From: Gammaproteobacteria bacterium
GTDB taxonomy: Bacteria > Pseudomonadota > Gammaproteobacteria > SZUA-140
Length of the DNA stretch: 64,000 bases
Direction of reading: 5' to 3'
NCBI GenBank assembly: GCA_021648525.1
Contig: JAKISP010000003.1
Location: 1-64,000, forward strand
Position numbers and translations under genes: made by a program. This document shows, piece by piece, positions 31,336 through 43,824 of the stretch; within the stretch, counting starts at the first letter, position 1; each line of letters begins with the position of its first letter. Below the pieces are notes generated by a model that made no database searches, was not told the DNA's origin, and worked only from the letters and a program-made list of their open reading frames with translations.

Positions 31336-33018
31336 TTATTTGATAATAGACGCTTGTCCGTTACCACGTGGGTCGCTGGCGGCCATGACCCTGTTTTGGG
31401 CGCGGTCCCACAGGATTGCCTGCATGTTGCCGTAATTACGGTTGCGTTCTTTTAATTGATGCCCCATTGCTTTTAGTGCTGAAATTGTTTTTTCATCAAA
31501 TATGCCTGGTTCAAAACTAAGCTGGTCGGGCAGGTATTGATGATGAAAACGCGGTGCGTTGACCCAGTCGTAAGGTGTCTTATGAGCGGCGAATTCGAGT
31601 GCAGCGAGCAGCACCATGGTGATAATACGGCTGCCACCGGGAGTGCCGAGGATGGCGATGCGATTGTCATCTTCCAGAAAAGTGGGTGACATGCTGGAGA
31701 GCGGGCGCTTGCCTGGTGCGATCTCGTTGGCGCGGTTGCCCACTAGCCCGTAAACATTGGGGATGCCAGGCTTGGAGGAGAAGTCGTCCATTTCGTCGTT
31801 CAGTAGTACACCAGTACCGGGTGGCACAAAAGCGGCGCCAAACGGGTAGTTGATCGATAGCGTTGCGGCGACCCGGTTGCCATCGCGGTCGAGAATAGAA
31901 AAATGGGTGGTATCGGTACCTTGTCGATTATCTGCAATGCCGGGTAACTGGCTGCTGGGTGTCGCCTTGCTGGGATGGATGGTGCTGGCGAGTCCTGCGG
32001 CGTAAAAGGGGTGGCTGAGGCGCTCGACTGGCACCGAGACAAAGTCTGTATCGCCAAGGTATTCTGCACGGTCGCGGTAGGCACGGCGCATCGCTTCGGT
32101 AATCAGGTGAATGCGAGTGACGCTCTCTAGTTGATCAAGCGAATAATTTTCGAGGATCTGAAACATCGTCGCCAGTGCGATGCCGCCTGAGGAGGGTGGT
32201 GCAGCCGAGGTGATCTCAATATTTTTATAGCGCGATTTTATTGGTGTTCGCTCTTCTATTTTATATTGCGTTAAATCATCTAATGTCCAGATGCCCCCGG
32301 CGGCGCGTGTCCCTTCTATCAGTCGTTTGGCTACCGGCCCGCTGTAAAAGCCTGCAGCACCATTATCGGCCATGGCCTGTAGCGTATTGGCAAGGTCTGG
32401 TTGTTTAATGATGTAGCCAACATCGGGGGCTTCATTATTGTGCAGAAAAATTGCGGCTGCAGCGGGTGATTGTTGCATTGCTCTGAGGCGAAAGTTGATC
32501 AGGCGTTGATAACGCTTATCGACAGCAAAACCGTTGTGTGCGAGCGCAATAGCGGGTGACAGGCTTTGGCTGAGTGGTAGCGCACCGTATTTATTGGCGA
32601 GGTGTTCAAGTGCCGCGGGTACACCGGGAATACCCGCTGCGAGTGGCCCGTTGATCGACAGCTTTGGGATGATGTTGCTTTTTCGGTCCAGGTACATGTC
32701 ACGATGGGCCGACAGTGGTGCCCGTTCGCGACCATCGAGCATGGTCTGAAATCCGTCGGATGCGCGATGCAGCAACCAGAAACCGCCGCCGCCGAGGCCT
32801 GAACCGGCAGGCTCAACGACCGCTAATGCTGCAGTGACCGCAATCGCGGCATCAAAGGCGTTGCCGCCCTGATTGATGATGGTGATACCCGCTTTGGTGG
32901 CAAGTGGATGAGCAGAGGCAATTGCCGCCGCGGGTGGTTTAGAAATCTCAGTAGCCGCCACTGTCAATGGTGAAAAGATGATTAGTGTTGCAGTGAGCAG
33001 TAGTCTTCGGTAGCGCAT
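31336..33018 (-). CDS. ggt: gamma-glutamyltranspeptidase
   Basis: A 560-residue periplasmic enzyme that transfers or hydrolyses the gamma-glutamyl group of glutathione. The start at 33016-33018 is chosen because it gives a proper signal peptide (MRYRRLLLTATLIIFSPLTV, cleavage near VAA-T); the longer reading overlaps the ferredoxin gene. The maturation site and Thr nucleophile lie in TDTTHFS (about T370), and GGSRII and LNDEMDDFS segments are present. The transposon has inserted 3 bp after its stop, probably removing its terminator from it. Confidence 0.93.
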   Translation of the reverse strand: MRYRRLLLTATLIIFSPLTVAATEISKPPAAAIASAHPLATKAGITIINQGGNAFDAAIAVTAALAVVEPAGSGLGGGGFWLLHRASDGFQTMLDGRERAPLSAHRDMYLDRKSNIIPKLSINGPLAAGIPGVPAALEHLANKYGALPLSQSLSPAIALAHNGFAVDKRYQRLINFRLRAMQQSPAAAAIFLHNNEAPDVGYIIKQPDLANTLQAMADNGAAGFYSGPVAKRLIEGTRAAGGIWTLDDLTQYKIEERTPIKSRYKNIEITSAAPPSSGGIALATMFQILENYSLDQLESVTRIHLITEAMRRAYRDRAEYLGDTDFVSVPVERLSHPFYAAGLASTIHPSKATPSSQLPGIADNRQGTDTTHFSILDRDGNRVAATLSINYPFGAAFVPPGTGVLLNDEMDDFSSKPGIPNVYGLVGNRANEIAPGKRPLSSMSPTFLEDDNRIAILGTPGGSRIITMVLLAALEFAAHKTPYDWVNAPRFHHQYLPDQLSFEPGIFDEKTISALKAMGHQLKERNRNYGNMQAILWDRAQNRVMAASDPRGNGQASIIK

Positions 33019-33076
33019 AGGATGAGTAAGTACCGTGGTTGGTGGGGCTCGCCTGGGCGAGGGGTGTGCTGTCAGG

Positions 33077-33355
<279 letters not shown>

Positions 33356-33383
33356 TTAAACGTACTGTTTTACAGCGCTAATT

Positions 33384-33863
33384 TTAGCGCATTTTGTCGC
33401 AAAGCGCAGTCTCGATCCTGGGGTGCACAAACTCAGAGACATCACCGCCGAGCGATGATATTTCACGCACCAGGCTTGATGACAGATAGCTGTATTTTTC
33501 AGCGGGCATTAAAAAAAGCGTTTCAATATCGGCTGCCAGTTTACGGTTCATTCCTGCAAGCTGGAATTCATATTCAAAATCGGAGACGGCACGTAGGCCA
33601 CGGATGATCACACTGGCCTGTTTTTCACGTGCAAAATCGACTAGCAGCTGGTCAAAACCGCACACCTCGATATTATTGATCCCATTGAGAGCGATCTGCG
33701 CCAGTTTGATCCGTTCATTCGCGCTGAATTGGGGTGTCTTACCGGGATTGGTCGCGACCGCGACAATGATGTGATCAAATAGTCGTGCGGCACGTTGTAC
33801 CAGGTCGCTATGGCCATTGGTTAGTGGGTCGAATGTGCCGGGATAGATTGCTATTTTGCCCAT
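33384..33863 (-). CDS. coaD: pantetheine-phosphate adenylyltransferase
   Basis: A 159-residue nucleotidyltransferase of coenzyme A synthesis, making dephospho-CoA from ATP and phosphopantetheine. The family motif [12 protein letters not shown] is at the start, with the later [19 protein letters not shown]. Length is normal for CoaD. Its product is the substrate of CoaE, encoded at 49577. Confidence 0.96.
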   Translation of the reverse strand: MGKIAIYPGTFDPLTNGHSDLVQRAARLFDHIIVAVATNPGKTPQFSANERIKLAQIALNGINNIEVCGFDQLLVDFAREKQASVIIRGLRAVSDFEYEFQLAGMNRKLAADIETLFLMPAEKYSYLSSSLVREISSLGGDVSEFVHPRIETALCDKMR

Positions 33864-33935
33864 GATTAATGTTCCGTGGCGTTAGTGAATTGTTCAATTT
33901 AAGGCTATATTTTAACAGGCTGCAGGATCAAGCCC

Positions 33936-33963
33936 AATAGGTTTGCTTTCGGGCAAACCTATT
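33936..33963. repeat. perfect 11-bp hairpin in the coaD-rsmD gap
   Basis: AATAGGTTTGC pairs with GCAAACCTATT around TTTCGG. No T-run follows on either strand, so a terminator role is weak. It may be a repeat or a message-stability element. Confidence 0.55.
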
Positions 33964-34054
33964 AATTCATGAATACGCATCTTGAACCCCCAATACGCCA
34001 CAACGGCATTACAATTCTTGCCAACAGACTCGCTGCGGTGTGCCTCCCTGGGTA

Positions 34055-34699
34055 TTACCAACGATTCACGTATTGCTGCGGCAAATCTTGATCTCCACTT
34101 CTGTGCTCATCATTAATAGAGATGCTCTTTAAGTTGTCGCGAATGGCGAGTGCGTAACAGACCTTGCCGCTCTGTTTTTCACGATGCACCTGCCAGTCTG
34201 CGGGCAGTTGAGGGGGTGGTGACCCCTTTGCGCGCTCCATATAAATCTGTGCGTGTGGTGCAAGCCAGCCGTTTGATTCCAGTTGCGAGCAGTAACTTTC
34301 AAGGCTGTTAGCCTCAAATGGCGGGTCGAGAAAAATGATATCGAATGGCTGTGCAGGTCGTTTCAGGTAGTTGTTCGCATTGCACTGTTCGATCTGTGCG
34401 GCATCTGTTTTTAGCCGCGTTGCATTGGTGCGAAGTTGTTGCGTGACGGCGCTGCTCTGCTCAACCATTACCACTTCGCTTGCACCGCGCGAGAGCGCTT
34501 CAAAACCGAGTGCGCCGCTGCCGCTGAAAAGGTCGAGGCAGCGTGCATCCGTAATTGATGTTTGTAGCCAGTTGAAAAGCGTTTCGCGAATTCGATCTGG
34601 CGTTGGGCGCACGCCGGGTTCTGTGGCGAAGTCGATTTTACGACCTCGCCACGAACCGCCAATGATGCGCAGCTGGCCTGCTTTACTGTTACTCGCCAT
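34055..34699 (-). CDS. rsmD: 16S rRNA m2G966 methyltransferase
   Basis: A 214-residue Rossmann methyltransferase. It has RIIGGSWRGRKI, RPTPDRIRETLFNWL, the SAM-binding LDLFSGSGALGFEALSRGA and the catalytic DPPF. It methylates G966 of 16S rRNA. The C-terminal 25 residues are an unusual tail. It directly follows the M16 peptidase genes on the same strand (5 bp gap), the common order in gammaproteobacteria. Confidence 0.94.
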   Translation of the reverse strand: MASNSKAGQLRIIGGSWRGRKIDFATEPGVRPTPDRIRETLFNWLQTSITDARCLDLFSGSGALGFEALSRGASEVVMVEQSSAVTQQLRTNATRLKTDAAQIEQCNANNYLKRPAQPFDIIFLDPPFEANSLESYCSQLESNGWLAPHAQIYMERAKGSPPPQLPADWQVHREKQSGKVCYALAIRDNLKSISINDEHRSGDQDLPQQYVNRW

Positions 34700-34704
34700 T
34701 CTGT

Positions 34705-36051
34705 CTACTCAAAGCCGGTTGCGGCCTTCGTCTCAGGTAGTGGTGCACCCACTGTAATGGTAAACATTTTGTCGGGATGCACGCGGCGTTTAAAGGCATC
34801 TTTGATCTGTTCGATGGTGACCGCATTGATGTGATCGTTATAGGTATCGAGGTGATCAAGCGGCAGGCGATAGAAGCCGATGTTGCCAAGGTAACCGAGG
34901 ATTTTGCTGTTGCTCGCAATGCGCAGTGGGAAGCCGCCGGTGATATTGCGTTTAGCGGCTTCGAGTTCCTCTGTTGTCGGGCCGTTATCAATGAATTCCT
35001 GCAGCGTGGCAAACATCACTTTAATCGCATCACTTGCCTGATCATTACGTGTTTGTAGCCCCATCAAGAATGGGCCCGCTGCGCGCATCGGTGAGAAAAA
35101 ACTATAGGCGCTGTAGGCCAGGCCACGCTTATTACGAATTTCATCACTGATGCGTGAGGTGAGTCCGCTGCCGCCAAGGATGTGATTGCCGACATAAAGT
35201 GCAAAGTGGTCAGGGTCATCGCGGGTCATACCGGGGTGGCCGATCGATATGTGTGTTTGTGTTGATGGGTGATCGATAGTGATCATGGCCCCTTTTTCGA
35301 TTGCGGCGGGTGGCACAACGCGTGGTGATGCTTTTCCCGCAGCCAGCCCTTTGGTGAGCTGAGTGGCAATTGCCTCTACGGCAGCACGGTCCAGGTCTCC
35401 TACGATGGCGACGACTGCATTTTTAGCGACGTAGTACTGTTGGTAATATTGAACCATGTCATCGCGGGTCAATACGCTTACGCTCTCTTTAAAGCCGAGA
35501 GAGGGGGCGCTATAGGGGTGATCGCCATAAAGAGCCTTAAAAAAAGCCTTGTCGATGATCGATTGCGGAGATTGAAGCTGTGACTGAATGGCAATTAATG
35601 TCTGTTTTTTATTGCGCTCAAAACTTTCGGCAGGGAATGATGGATCGCTCAGGGTGAGGGCAAACAGTTCAAGCGCGGGTGTTAACAGTGCCGGGTCGGT
35701 GAGACTGCGTAGCTTCATCAGCGCCATGTCACGATAAGAGCCGGTGCCAAATTCTGCGCCAAGGCTATCAAACTGTTCGGCAATCTGGTCGGCATTCAGT
35801 TCACCGGCACCTTCATCAAGCAGTGAATTGGTGAGATGGGCAACCCCTTTTTTATCGTGATCGCGGGCGCTACCGGCATCGAAGGTGAATTGAATGTCGA
35901 CCATCGGCAGGCCCGGTGCGGCAACAAAGTAGATACGCGCACCGTTATCCGTTGTCCAGTGTTGGATAGTTGGGGTGGCATGAGCAGACATTGCCATCAG
36001 CGCAAAGAGAGACGCCAGCAGCCCGGAAAATAAGTGTTTAAATGTTTGCAT
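34705..36051 (-). CDS. M16 family zinc-peptidase-like protein, non-catalytic partner
   Basis: A 448-residue periplasmic protein with a signal peptide (MQTFKHLFSGLLASLFALMA, cleavage near AHA). ATG 36049-36051 is chosen for that reason. The position of the HxxEH motif is degenerate (GVAHLTNSLLDEG), so it lacks the zinc site. Such proteins pair with an active M16 subunit, here the gene just upstream at 36110. Substrate unknown. Confidence 0.88.
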   Translation of the reverse strand: MQTFKHLFSGLLASLFALMAMSAHATPTIQHWTTDNGARIYFVAAPGLPMVDIQFTFDAGSARDHDKKGVAHLTNSLLDEGAGELNADQIAEQFDSLGAEFGTGSYRDMALMKLRSLTDPALLTPALELFALTLSDPSFPAESFERNKKQTLIAIQSQLQSPQSIIDKAFFKALYGDHPYSAPSLGFKESVSVLTRDDMVQYYQQYYVAKNAVVAIVGDLDRAAVEAIATQLTKGLAAGKASPRVVPPAAIEKGAMITIDHPSTQTHISIGHPGMTRDDPDHFALYVGNHILGGSGLTSRISDEIRNKRGLAYSAYSFFSPMRAAGPFLMGLQTRNDQASDAIKVMFATLQEFIDNGPTTEELEAAKRNITGGFPLRIASNSKILGYLGNIGFYRLPLDHLDTYNDHINAVTIEQIKDAFKRRVHPDKMFTITVGAPLPETKAATGFE

Positions 36052-36109
36052 GGTGTACGCTAGTCTCTCTGGGTTGTTGATCGTCTGGGCGATTGTTTTG
36101 CGGTTGATA

Positions 36110-37486
36110 TTAACGGCCATGACCACCACCTCCGCTCATGCGGCGTTTTCTGGTCTCGAGGTCTAGCGGTTGTGGGAGCAGTGTTGCGATGGTGAGGTTG
36201 TCATCAATCAGGTATTTTTTCGCCACTTGCTGAATCTGCTCGGGGGTGATGGCACGAATGCGTTCAACATAATCGTCGAGTATTTTCCATGATAGGCCAA
36301 CCGTCTCAAGGATGCCGATCTGCATCGCCTGGTAATAGATCGAGTCGCGTTGATAGACATCAGCGGCGACCACCTGGGCTTTGATGCGTGCCAGTTCCTC
36401 TTCGCTGGCTAACTCATGATGGAGGCGCTGTACCTGTTCGCGGATCGCGAATTCCAGTGTTTCAACTGTCTGTCCTTGCGCTGGGGTGCCGCTGAAACTT
36501 AGTAGGTCATTATGTAGTCCGGTCATGCCGTAGCTAGTACCGATGTTGGCGGCGATCTGTTTTTCGCGCACCAGGAGCTTTTCAAAGCGTGCACCCTTGC
36601 CGCCATCGAGTACTGCTGCCAGCACTTCCAGGGCGTAGGGTTCCCACGAGTCCTCGGGGGTTAGTGTGGGTACTTTGTAACCCATCATTAGATAAGGCAG
36701 TTCTGCCGGGGCTTTAACTAGCGCCCGTTTTTCACCTTTCTGAGCTGCTTCGATTCTTGGTTTGGTGGTGGCCACTTTACCGCGTTGATGTACCCCATAA
36801 TATTTTTTTGCCATCTGATAGACTTCATCGGCATTGACATCACCCACGACGACAAGTGTTGCATTGTTGGGTGCGTACCACATTTCGTACCACTTTCTAA
36901 GGTCGTCATTATTCATGTTTTCGAGATCATTCATCCAGCCGATCACTGGATTGCCATAGGGGTTGTTCATAAATGCCGTTGAGGCAAACTGTTCATAGGT
37001 GAGTGATTTAGGATTATCTTCAGTGCGCAGGCGGCGCTCTTCCATTACCACCTGTATCTCTTTGGCAAACTCATCATCGAGAAGCTTGAGGTTGCGCATG
37101 CGGTCGGCTTCCATCTCGAAGCTCACTTCAAGGCGGCTCTTTTCCAGTTGCTGAAAATAGGCGGTGTAATCACGCCCGGTAAAGGCATTTTGATTACCGC
37201 CATTTTCACTGATGATGCGTGAAAACTCACCAGGGGCATGTTTCTCCGTACCCTTGAACATCATGTGCTCCAGCACATGGGAAACGCCCGTGATGCCGTT
37301 GTGCTCGTAACTGCTGCCGACCTTGTACCACACCTGGGAAATCACCACGGGAGCGCGATGATCCTCTTTAATAATCACCTTGAGCCCGTTGTCGAGGGTG
37401 TACTCATGTACAGCGGGGTTATTACCCGCCCACACGGTGACAGAGATGAGGCTAGCGCAGAGCGCCACCAAAGACTTTTTCAACAT
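36110..37486 (-). CDS. M16 family zinc peptidase, catalytic
   Basis: A 458-residue periplasmic peptidase. ATG 37484-37486 follows AGGAACC and yields a signal peptide (MLKKSLVALCASLISVTVWA). The inverted zinc motif HVLEH is in GVSHVLEHMMFKG, and the distal Glu lies in FEMEADRM. It is paired with the inactive homologue downstream, 58 bp away, probably as a heterodimer. It is divergent from ftsY. Confidence 0.9.
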   Translation of the reverse strand: MLKKSLVALCASLISVTVWAGNNPAVHEYTLDNGLKVIIKEDHRAPVVISQVWYKVGSSYEHNGITGVSHVLEHMMFKGTEKHAPGEFSRIISENGGNQNAFTGRDYTAYFQQLEKSRLEVSFEMEADRMRNLKLLDDEFAKEIQVVMEERRLRTEDNPKSLTYEQFASTAFMNNPYGNPVIGWMNDLENMNNDDLRKWYEMWYAPNNATLVVVGDVNADEVYQMAKKYYGVHQRGKVATTKPRIEAAQKGEKRALVKAPAELPYLMMGYKVPTLTPEDSWEPYALEVLAAVLDGGKGARFEKLLVREKQIAANIGTSYGMTGLHNDLLSFSGTPAQGQTVETLEFAIREQVQRLHHELASEEELARIKAQVVAADVYQRDSIYYQAMQIGILETVGLSWKILDDYVERIRAITPEQIQQVAKKYLIDDNLTIATLLPQPLDLETRKRRMSGGGGHGR

Positions 37487-37629
37487 ATTAGGTTCCTTGT
37501 GTTGGTTAATGCCCATACAATGCCTGTAATAATGATACGATCACTATTTAGCATAACGAAAGTGTCGACCTTTGTAATGTGTTCGATAGCCTAAAATTCA
37601 ACCCGGTAATAACTGTAAGATTTTGATTT

Positions 37630-38610
37630 ATGTTTGGATTCGGAAAAAGTAAGCAAAAAGAGAAAGAAGAGACGAAGTCGCCGGGGATGTTTGGCCGCCT
37701 GCGAGATCGGTTAACGCGTACTCGCGCCAGTCTGGTTGGTGGTCTTGGCAATCTGATGATGGGCCGCAAAGAGATTGATGACGAAGTGCTGGAGGAGCTG
37801 GAGATGATGTTGCTCACCGCCGATGTCGGTGTCGACGCCACCCAGCAGATTATCAATGACCTCACTGAGCGGGTGTCGCGCAAACAACTGGGTGATAGTG
37901 GCGCGCTCTACGCCGCATTGCGCGAGGATATGTTGAAGATACTCGCACCTGCTTGTCAGCCGCTGGTGTGTGATGCAGAGAAACAGCCCTATGTGATCTT
38001 GATGGTCGGCATTAACGGTGTCGGTAAAACCACCACTATTGGCAAATTGGCGAAGAAATTTCAGGCCGAAGGTAAGTCGGTGATGCTGGCAGCCGGTGAC
38101 ACTTTTCGTGCAGCGGCAGTGGAGCAGCTACAGGTGTGGGGTGAGCGTAATAATATTGCGGTGGTGGCCCAGCCGCGCGCCTCAGATCCCGCTTCGGTGA
38201 TCTTTGATGCGATGGATTCAGCGCGTTCCAAAGGGGTGGATATCCTGATCGTCGATACTGCGGGTCGTCTGCATACTCAGACCAATCTGATGGAAGAGTT
38301 GAAGAAGATTCGCCGTGTATTGTCGCGTCATGATGAAAGTGCACCACATGAAGTGATGCTGGTGGTTGATGCCGGTACCGGTCAAAATGCGATTACGCAG
38401 GCAGAGCAGTTTCACAAAGCGGTTGGTCTGACGGGTCTCACGTTGACCAAGCTTGATGGCACGGCCAGGGGGGGAGTGCTGTTTGCGATTGCCAGTAAGC
38501 TGAATGTACCGATCCGTTTTATCGGTGTCGGTGAAGGGATAGAAGATCTGCGCCCCTTTGATGCGGAGGAATTTGTTGACGCGCTCTTTGGTGAAGAGGC
38601 TTCACAGTAG
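37630..38610 (+). CDS. ftsY: signal recognition particle receptor
   Basis: A 326-residue SRP GTPase that docks ribosome-SRP complexes at the inner membrane. It has a short basic N-terminus (no long acidic A domain as in E. coli), the N domain, and the G domain with GINGVGKTTTIGKLA, DTFRAAAVEQL, DTAGR and TKLDGTARGG. It heads the ftsY-ftsE-ftsX-rpoH group. Confidence 0.96.
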   Translation: MFGFGKSKQKEKEETKSPGMFGRLRDRLTRTRASLVGGLGNLMMGRKEIDDEVLEELEMMLLTADVGVDATQQIINDLTERVSRKQLGDSGALYAALREDMLKILAPACQPLVCDAEKQPYVILMVGINGVGKTTTIGKLAKKFQAEGKSVMLAAGDTFRAAAVEQLQVWGERNNIAVVAQPRASDPASVIFDAMDSARSKGVDILIVDTAGRLHTQTNLMEELKKIRRVLSRHDESAPHEVMLVVDAGTGQNAITQAEQFHKAVGLTGLTLTKLDGTARGGVLFAIASKLNVPIRFIGVGEGIEDLRPFDAEEFVDALFGEEASQ

Positions 38611-38631
38611 GCGGTTAAAAAGGTTTTAGTT

Positions 38632-38652
38632 CCTTCTCCTTTTGGGAGAGGG
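38632..38652. repeat. small palindrome between ftsY and ftsE
   Basis: CCTTCTCC and the following GGAGAGGG pair with one G-U base pair around TTTTG. Such sequences often recur as short dispersed repeats, but no second copy was identified here. Confidence 0.35.
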
Positions 38653-38696
38653 GGCAGCGATTAGCGATGTAATACGATGAGATGAAGTGAGCACTC

Positions 38697-39380
38697 ATGA
38701 TCCATTTTGAGAATGTCGGTAAGCGATACGCTGAAGGAGGCGAGGCGCTGAGTGGGATCAACCTGCAGCTAGATGCGGGCGAGATGGCCTTTCTCACCGG
38801 TCATTCCGGGGCGGGAAAAAGCACGATGTTAAAACTAATCGGGCTGATTGAGCGCGCCAGTTATGGACAGGTGATTATCAACGGTAAAAATTTTTCTAAG
38901 TTGGGGCGGCGGCATATCCCCTATGTACGCCGCGACATTGGTATCATTTTTCAAAACCATAAACTTCTGAATGACCGCACCGTGTTTGATAACGTGGCGC
39001 TGCCGTTGGTGATTGCTGGCCAGCCGCATCGTGATATTCAGCGCCGTGTTCATGCGTCGCTTGATAAAGTCGGTCTGCTTGATAAAGAGCGTATGTTGCC
39101 GTTGTCGCTGTCGGGTGGTGAGCAGCAGCGAGTTGGTATTGCGCGTGCGGTGGTCAATAAACCACCGCTGCTGGTGGCGGATGAGCCGACCGGTAATCTT
39201 GATCCCGCGCTCTCTGCCGAGATCATGAATCTCTTTGCCGAGTTTAATCAGGTGGGAGTGACGGTGTTGATCGCCAGTCATGATATCGATCTGATTAACC
39301 GTATGGATAAGCGTGTACTGGTGCTGGATAAGGGGCGATTGATCGATGGTGCTGGTGAACAGGGCGAGGTGCTACAGTAA
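38697..39380 (+). CDS. ftsE: cell division ATP-binding protein
   Basis: A 227-residue ABC ATPase that with FtsX activates peptidoglycan hydrolases during division. Walker A is GHSGAGKST, the signature is [14 protein letters not shown], and Walker B is [13 protein letters not shown]. The gene abuts ftsX (shared A of TAATG). Length and motifs are normal. Confidence 0.96.
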   Translation: MIHFENVGKRYAEGGEALSGINLQLDAGEMAFLTGHSGAGKSTMLKLIGLIERASYGQVIINGKNFSKLGRRHIPYVRRDIGIIFQNHKLLNDRTVFDNVALPLVIAGQPHRDIQRRVHASLDKVGLLDKERMLPLSLSGGEQQRVGIARAVVNKPPLLVADEPTGNLDPALSAEIMNLFAEFNQVGVTVLIASHDIDLINRMDKRVLVLDKGRLIDGAGEQGEVLQ

Positions 39381-40411
39381 TGGCACGTCAGGCAACGCGT
39401 CGCTCGCCGCGTCGCTCAGCAACACGTGTCACGTCGACTGATGCCGTACCGAAACGTGGCACCAGTACGGTTCGTCGCCCACGTGGCAAAGGGTGGCTTC
39501 GCGGTTATTTTAAAGGCCATTTTCAGGCGCTTTTTCTGAGCCTTGGGCGCGTTAGTCGTAACCCGCTATCGAGTTTGATGACCATTGCTGTGATCGGTAT
39601 TGCACTCGCACTGCCTGCTGGACTACATGTTGTATTGAAAAATGTTCAGGGCGTTAGCGCCGGTTGGGAAGATGCGGTGCAAATTTCGCTCTTTTTAAAT
39701 CAGAGTATTGAAGCTGCAGAGGCGAGACGTCTCGTCGAAAAAATTAGTGCAATGCCGTCGATCGAAGAGGTAGTTCATGTCACTCCACAGCAGGCGCTGG
39801 GCGAGTTTCGTCAATATTCTGGTTTTGGTGATGCGCTTGAAGTACTCGATGAAAATCCACTGCCCAACGTGTTGCTGGTGCGTCCGATAAAGGAGGCCAG
39901 CGAACCGCTGATGGTGGAGTTATTGCTGCATGAGCTGCGCAGTCTGCCATCGGTTGAAATGGCACAGCTCGATATGGAGTGGCTTAAGCGACTCTACGCG
40001 ATTATGGCGATTGGCGAACGTGGGGTGCTGGTGTTAGCGGTGTTGCTGGCGTTGGCGGTACTGTTGATTGTTGGCAATACAATTCGTCTGGCGATTCAGA
40101 ATCGCCGCGATGAGATTGAGGTACAGAAGTTGATTGGTGCAACGGATGCCTTTATTCAACGCCCATTTTTATACAGTGGTCTGTGGCAAGGAATGCTGGG
40201 GGCGGTGATGGCGTGGCTGCTCGTCACCCTTTCGTTGTGGTTGCTGCATGGCCCGGTGCAACAGCTCTCGCTGCTCTATAACAGTAACTTCTCCCTTGGT
40301 TCGCTGGAGCCTGTGGGTATTTTGGTGGTGCTGGTGGCCGGTGGTTTACTCGGTCTGCTAGGTGCGTGGCTGGCAGTGGGGCGCCATTTGCGAGATATTG
40401 AGCCGACCTGA
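39380..40411 (+). CDS. ftsX: cell division protein, permease-like partner of FtsE
   Basis: A 343-residue membrane protein. A long, very basic Arg/Thr/Ser-rich cytoplasmic N-terminus (about 50 residues) precedes four helices with a large periplasmic loop between the first two. The conserved NTIRLAIQNRRDEIEVQKLI segment follows helix 2. It transmits ATPase cycles of FtsE to murein hydrolase activators. Confidence 0.93.
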   Translation: MARQATRRSPRRSATRVTSTDAVPKRGTSTVRRPRGKGWLRGYFKGHFQALFLSLGRVSRNPLSSLMTIAVIGIALALPAGLHVVLKNVQGVSAGWEDAVQISLFLNQSIEAAEARRLVEKISAMPSIEEVVHVTPQQALGEFRQYSGFGDALEVLDENPLPNVLLVRPIKEASEPLMVELLLHELRSLPSVEMAQLDMEWLKRLYAIMAIGERGVLVLAVLLALAVLLIVGNTIRLAIQNRRDEIEVQKLIGATDAFIQRPFLYSGLWQGMLGAVMAWLLVTLSLWLLHGPVQQLSLLYNSNFSLGSLEPVGILVVLVAGGLLGLLGAWLAVGRHLRDIEPT

Positions 40412-40414
40412 TTT

Positions 40415-40443
40415 TTAACTCATTGAATTATAAGGTGTATAAA
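40415..40443 (+). promoter_or_regulatory. candidate promoter of rpoH
   Basis: TTAACT (40415-40420) and TATAAA (40438-40443) are 17 bp apart. The expected start near 40450 lies just upstream of the CIRCE operator at 40477, a place where a bound repressor would block transcription. Confidence 0.5.
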
Positions 40444-40476
40444 AGTTATCCCCGCTTGCGGGAACTTATTTAGAAA

Positions 40477-40503
40477 TTAGCACTCTTACTATTGGAGTGC
40501 TAA
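40477..40503. promoter_or_regulatory. CIRCE operator (HrcA site) upstream of rpoH
   Basis: TTAGCACTC at 40477-40485, nine bases, then GAGTGCTAA at 40495-40503: a perfect match to the CIRCE consensus in both arms. CIRCE is bound by the heat-shock repressor HrcA. It lies 39 bp before the rpoH start, implying that HrcA controls sigma-32 synthesis. Confidence 0.95.
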
Positions 40504-40542
40504 GATGTAATGAGTGTTATCTTAATGAGAGGGTATTAAGTG

Positions 40543-43041
<2,499 letters not shown>

Positions 43042-43044
43042 GGA

Positions 43045-43824
43045 TCATTGCTCTTTGATGAACTGTTTGATTAAATTAGTGACGTGTTCGTTGTGCGATA
43101 AAAAAGGGGCGTGGCCGGCACCGTCGATAATTTCTAATCGTGCATCAGGCAGTAGCGGTAACATCTGCCTGGCTGCTTTTGGTCGAGATAATGTATCGCG
43201 TTTGCCAAAGATCATTAATGTTGGCTGGGTGATTTTTGAAAGCTGATCTCGCAGGTCGACTTCCCGCAGTATTTTCAGGCCACCCTGCAGTGCGGCCGGG
43301 TGAGGTGTTTCGTTTGAATTCATCAGTTCACGCAGTCTGCGACGTATTACGCGACTCTCATCGCTGCCCATTATCTGTAGCGCAATAAAGCGTTGTAGTG
43401 TTTGTTGAGTATTGTTATTTAATGACTCAGAAAACCCCTGTAAAATTTTTGTTGAAATCGCATGACGCCAGTCATCATCGTGCACAAAGCGGGCGATGCT
43501 AGCGACGAGGATTAGCTTTTTAATTTTTTGTGGATGGCGCAGTGCAATCTGCATCGCAACCATTCCGCCGAGTGACCAGCCAATGAAATTCCCCTGTTTG
43601 GGTAGAGTTTCTGCAATCTGGTCTGCAAGTGTTTCAATATTGTAATCATCGGCTGGCATTGGGCTGTGCCCGTGGCCGGGCAGGTCGATGCAATTAACCT
43701 GTGCGTTGTTTGCTAATGTGTGAGCGGTCTCCTGCCAGATCGCAGCGTTAAATCCCCAGCCATGCAGCAGTGCGATGTGTTCGCCGCTATCGCCACTTTT
43801 GATGCTGTTAATATTATTTATCAT
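43045..43824 (-). CDS. bioH: pimeloyl-ACP methyl ester carboxylesterase
   Basis: A 259-residue alpha/beta hydrolase that removes the methyl cap from pimeloyl-ACP. The nucleophile elbow is GWSLGG, the acid Asp lies in [10 protein letters not shown], and the His in [10 protein letters not shown]. It overlaps bioF by 11 bp. Confidence 0.93.
   Translation of the reverse strand: MINNINSIKSGDSGEHIALLHGWGFNAAIWQETAHTLANNAQVNCIDLPGHGHSPMPADDYNIETLADQIAETLPKQGNFIGWSLGGMVAMQIALRHPQKIKKLILVASIARFVHDDDWRHAISTKILQGFSESLNNNTQQTLQRFIALQIMGSDESRVIRRRLRELMNSNETPHPAALQGGLKILREVDLRDQLSKITQPTLMIFGKRDTLSRPKAARQMLPLLPDARLEIIDGAGHAPFLSHNEHVTNLIKQFIKEQ

Noticed and set aside
339-33018. HyuA-like gene and ggt as a gamma-glutamyl (glutathione) cycle
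   Set aside because: The genes are about 29 kb apart with no shared context; any link is only by enzyme class.
33936-33963. Terminator for coaD or rsmD
   Set aside because: The hairpin is perfect but no T-run follows on either strand.
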